Below are positions 40,520 through 42,751 of a stretch of DNA of 42,751 bases, piece by piece. The notes below the pieces were generated by a model. That model did not search any database and was not told the origin of the DNA. It saw nothing but the letters and a program-made list of their open reading frames with translations. The first letter of the stretch is position 1. Each line of letters begins with the position of its first letter. The translations under genes were made by a program, and so were the position numbers. The DNA comes from a virus. The DNA is taken from positions 1 to 42,751 of the IMG/VR virus record IMGVR_UViG_3300007345_004370. One strand, given 5' to 3'.

Positions 40520-42376
40520 CTAATAACTACTAGTCGTGGTATATCCTATACCAGCGTTTGCTGAGCCTCCTGCTAATGTGTCAGCCTCAACTGTAACTGA
40601 ACTGTTTGCAACATCAATATCTAATACTTGATTTCTGATAGGAACAATATCGTTTGAATTAGGTTTAACCGTAACTTCTATAACTGTTGAAGCTGCACCT
40701 CTTACGTTTTCTATATTAGAAACATTTAAAGAGTTTACTTCAACTTTACCTGTTGAGTAATCTATTGTACCTTGTGTACTGTTAGCATATGATCTTACAG
40801 AACCATCATTTCTATATCTTCTTACATTACCTTGTCCATCATCATCTAAAAACCAAATGTTTGTAGTGTCGCCATCAATTTTAAATCCTGTTGATTCTAA
40901 AATACCACCAGAAGCAGAATTGTGACCTGAATGTGGATTGTATAATGCGTTTGCAAAGTTAATTGTATATTTTGTAGAACTTCCAATTGTTGGTAAAAAA
41001 GATTTTCTCAATCTAACTGTAGTAACATTTGATAAAATACTTTCATCTGTATCATCAATTAATCCTGTAAGTTTTGAATGTCTAAACATTGTATCAAATT
41101 TTTGTAATGTATTTGCGTTGTAATCTGTTATTGTTGTAACAACGTTTGATTTAATTGTGTCAGCAGTTTTGGGTGTTGTTGCCTCATTAAACTTAACGTT
41201 AGATGTAATTAATATATCTGTTGTTTCAGGATCAATGATAACTGGTGTAACTGAAGCAACTGAATATTTTTTTAAATCTTTTACTATTTTATCTTTTGTA
41301 GCGTCTGTAAGATTAGAACCACTTGTTGGTAAAATAGAAAGATAAACTCTACCATAGAATGGCGTTTCAGCGTCTTCACCACCCCAAGCACTAACTGATT
41401 GTGTGTTAGCATAAAGTTGTTTTACTTTTGATTTATAATCTTCTATTGTAACTGCTCTGTCTTGTGAGGCATAAAAATTAGGTGCATTGAATTTTATACT
41501 TTGTAAACTTTCAGGTTCAGCACCACCTTGTGCTGATGAGTTAACAGTTGTAGTTACGTCTGTAAATCCAGAAATAGAGCCTGATAATGTAAATGCAGTT
41601 GCACCGTTAGCTTCTGTTTTGTTTGTAACAACATAACTAATACTAATTATATTACCATCGTCTAATGATTTACCAATTACACCATCACCAAAGTAAATTT
41701 CAAATTGACCGTCTTCAGCCTCTTGGCAGAAATAAACTTTTGATGTACTATCTAATTCTGTTATTGAACTTGCTTTAGTGTATGTGGTTTGTGTTACATC
41801 TGAAGCACTATTTTGCACTACAACTTTTATTGTAGTTGTATCTGCTCTGTCACTAGGTATTAAAAATCTTTGATCTATATCTTGGCTGTCATATGTGTAA
41901 GCATAGGTAACATATGTACCTTCGTAAACATTTAAACTTTGTGCTGTGTAAATACCATCAATTGGTTGTACAACTTTATCTGATACTGAAACAAACGTGT
42001 AAGTTAAACCATCTATTGATGAAGTAAATTTTGTACCTGCAGGAATTGTAATTGAAGCACCTGTACCATCGTTGATTACTAATTTTAAATCAGCGATTGG
42101 TGCTCTAGCAGAGTTAGGTGTGTATCCTACTAATTTAGCCAATGACGCAACACTTGATCTTAACTGTGCTGTGTCCATAAACATTTCGTTTGCTACAAAG
42201 TTTGCATTGTAAGCCAAGTAATGTGTATTGTAAGCAAGTAGGTCAAGCAATATTGCCATTGAACTACCTTCAAAGTCGTAATCTTTAAATTCGTTTTGAT
42301 TTGCTAAAAATCTTTTGAGTGAACCTTTTATATTTTCAAAATCTAATTCTGAAATTTCTAATTTGTGTTGTGCCAT
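40520..42376 (-). CDS. gp6: gp6-like baseplate wedge protein
   Basis: A 618-residue homolog of T4 gp6 (660). The N-terminal LDFENIKGSLKRFLANQ, then LLDLLAYNTHYLAYNANFVANEMF and SVASLAKLVGYTPNS, is the conserved helical core dimerisation part. QSIKFNAPNFYASQDRAVTIEDYKS is the GpJ/gp6-like central block, and YGRVYLSILPTSG follows. gp6 forms the inner ring of the baseplate by pairing wedges. It starts one base after the gp25-like stop, so the two are cotranscribed, in the order 25-6 typical of marine T4-like phages. Confidence 0.9.
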   Translation of the reverse strand: MAQHKLEISELDFENIKGSLKRFLANQNEFKDYDFEGSSMAILLDLLAYNTHYLAYNANFVANEMFMDTAQLRSSVASLAKLVGYTPNSARAPIADLKLVINDGTGASITIPAGTKFTSSIDGLTYTFVSVSDKVVQPIDGIYTAQSLNVYEGTYVTYAYTYDSQDIDQRFLIPSDRADTTTIKVVVQNSASDVTQTTYTKASSITELDSTSKVYFCQEAEDGQFEIYFGDGVIGKSLDDGNIISISYVVTNKTEANGATAFTLSGSISGFTDVTTTVNSSAQGGAEPESLQSIKFNAPNFYASQDRAVTIEDYKSKVKQLYANTQSVSAWGGEDAETPFYGRVYLSILPTSGSNLTDATKDKIVKDLKKYSVASVTPVIIDPETTDILITSNVKFNEATTPKTADTIKSNVVTTITDYNANTLQKFDTMFRHSKLTGLIDDTDESILSNVTTVRLRKSFLPTIGSSTKYTINFANALYNPHSGHNSASGGILESTGFKIDGDTTNIWFLDDDGQGNVRRYRNDGSVRSYANSTQGTIDYSTGKVEVNSLNVSNIENVRGAASTVIEVTVKPNSNDIVPIRNQVLDIDVANSSVTVEADTLAGGSANAGIGYTTTSSY

Positions 42377-42377
42377 C

Positions 42378-42751
42378 TTATCTTACTCTTTGTAAAAATG
42401 TTGATACTGATATAGGCGCTTCTGCACCATTAATTAAAAATGAAACCATAATATCTAACCCATTATTGTTTTCATCTTCCCGAACAACTACATCTTCTAC
42501 TGAAACTCTAGGTTCGTATTTCTCAATTGCCATTGCAACCCTATCTTTGATGATTACCATCATAGGTTCGGTCATGTTCTCAAATAAGAAACCTCTTAAA
42601 TTACAACCAAAGTCAGAATTAAAAGGTTTTTCGTATTTGTTTGTTAAGATTATATTCTTAACAGCTCTCTTAATTGCCTGTACATCAAATAATCTTGCAA
42701 CATCTTTAGTTGCTGGATTTTTAGTAAAGTTTAAATTTAAATCTTTGTAAA
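42378..42751 (-). CDS. gp25: gp25-like baseplate wedge protein, start beyond window
   Basis: An open frame of 123 residues up to the window edge; the start lies outside. The segment NKYEKPFNSDFGCNLRGFLFE matches the conserved core of the gp25/lysozyme-like sheath-initiator family (PF-x-P-x-FG-x-x-L-x-x-LLFE). RVSVEDVVVREDENNNGLDIMV and FLINGAEAPISVSTFLQRV complete the C-terminus. gp25 initiates tail sheath assembly and joins gp6 in the wedge. An internal ATG at 42575 gives a 65-residue frame but would remove the core motif, so the longer reading is right. Confidence 0.88.
   Translation of the reverse strand, partial: YKDLNLNFTKNPATKDVARLFDVQAIKRAVKNIILTNKYEKPFNSDFGCNLRGFLFENMTEPMMVIIKDRVAMAIEKYEPRVSVEDVVVREDENNNGLDIMVSFLINGAEAPISVSTFLQRVR

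Noticed and set aside
42378-42575. Separate 65-residue gene at the right edge
   Set aside because: The frame stays open to the window end and the upstream residues carry the gp25 core motif, so it is the C-terminal half of gp25.
1-42751. Prophage or bacterial chromosomal context, tRNA genes, CRISPR
   Set aside because: No integrase, att repeats, tRNA-like stretches, rRNA, CRISPR repeats or housekeeping genes were seen; the flanks are virion genes on both sides.

Overview
The window is a continuous piece of an AT-rich genome (roughly one third G+C by eye) from a tailed phage with a T4-type contractile-tail baseplate. The right third encodes gp25-like, gp6-like and gp8-like baseplate proteins, plus large virion proteins of the kinds found in marine T4-like phages (cyanophages, SAR11 myoviruses). 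T4 late-promoter boxes (TATAAATA) stand in front of several genes. The AT richness and protein types suggest a marine host, possibly a SAR11-like alphaproteobacterium, but nothing in the window proves the host. No integrase, att site, tRNA, rRNA or CRISPR array was seen, and no gap exceeds 300 bases.

Layout. (1) 1-676, minus strand: the start of a gene running off the window and two small phage structural-type genes. (2) 728-2803, plus strand: two tandem paralogous small proteins and an ATP-grasp ligase. (3) 2793-15082, minus strand: a 13-gene tightly coupled operon. In transcription order it encodes a B12-domain radical SAM protein, a peroxiredoxin-fold protein lacking its catalytic Cys, three 2OG-Fe(II)-type oxygenases, a second B12-domain radical SAM protein, a methyltransferase, three more oxygenases, a BtuB-like TonB-dependent outer-membrane receptor, TctA and TctC. 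(4) 15083-15149: a 67-bp divergent promoter. (5) 15150-25864, plus strand: a 14-gene operon in which every gene overlaps the next. It encodes a GT-B-like protein, radical SAM, a stand-alone SPASM-like half, two SGNH-like proteins, a DegT aminotransferase, an unknown protein, a second radical SAM, a carbamoyltransferase, a nitroreductase-like flavoprotein, a methyltransferase and three DxD glycosyltransferases. (6) 25833-42751, minus strand: a conserved phage hypothetical, a short nucleotide-sugar epimerase, then the virion and baseplate genes.

How it fits together. The roughly 25-kb metabolic block sits inside the virion structural region, with late-type promoters at its edges and in its centre. 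It is therefore probably expressed late, with the tail genes. The enzymes form a secondary-metabolism-like set (radical SAM, 2OG oxygenases, methylation, transamination, carbamoylation, glycosyl transfer, ATP-grasp ligation). The most striking point is that the operon carrying two B12-domain radical SAM genes also carries a BtuB-like receptor and a partial TTT transporter. I infer that this phage may carry its own envelope uptake route for cobalamin, or for another chelate, to feed a B12-dependent modification pathway. The final product could be a modified glycan, a virion decoration or a small molecule; the sequence does not say which.
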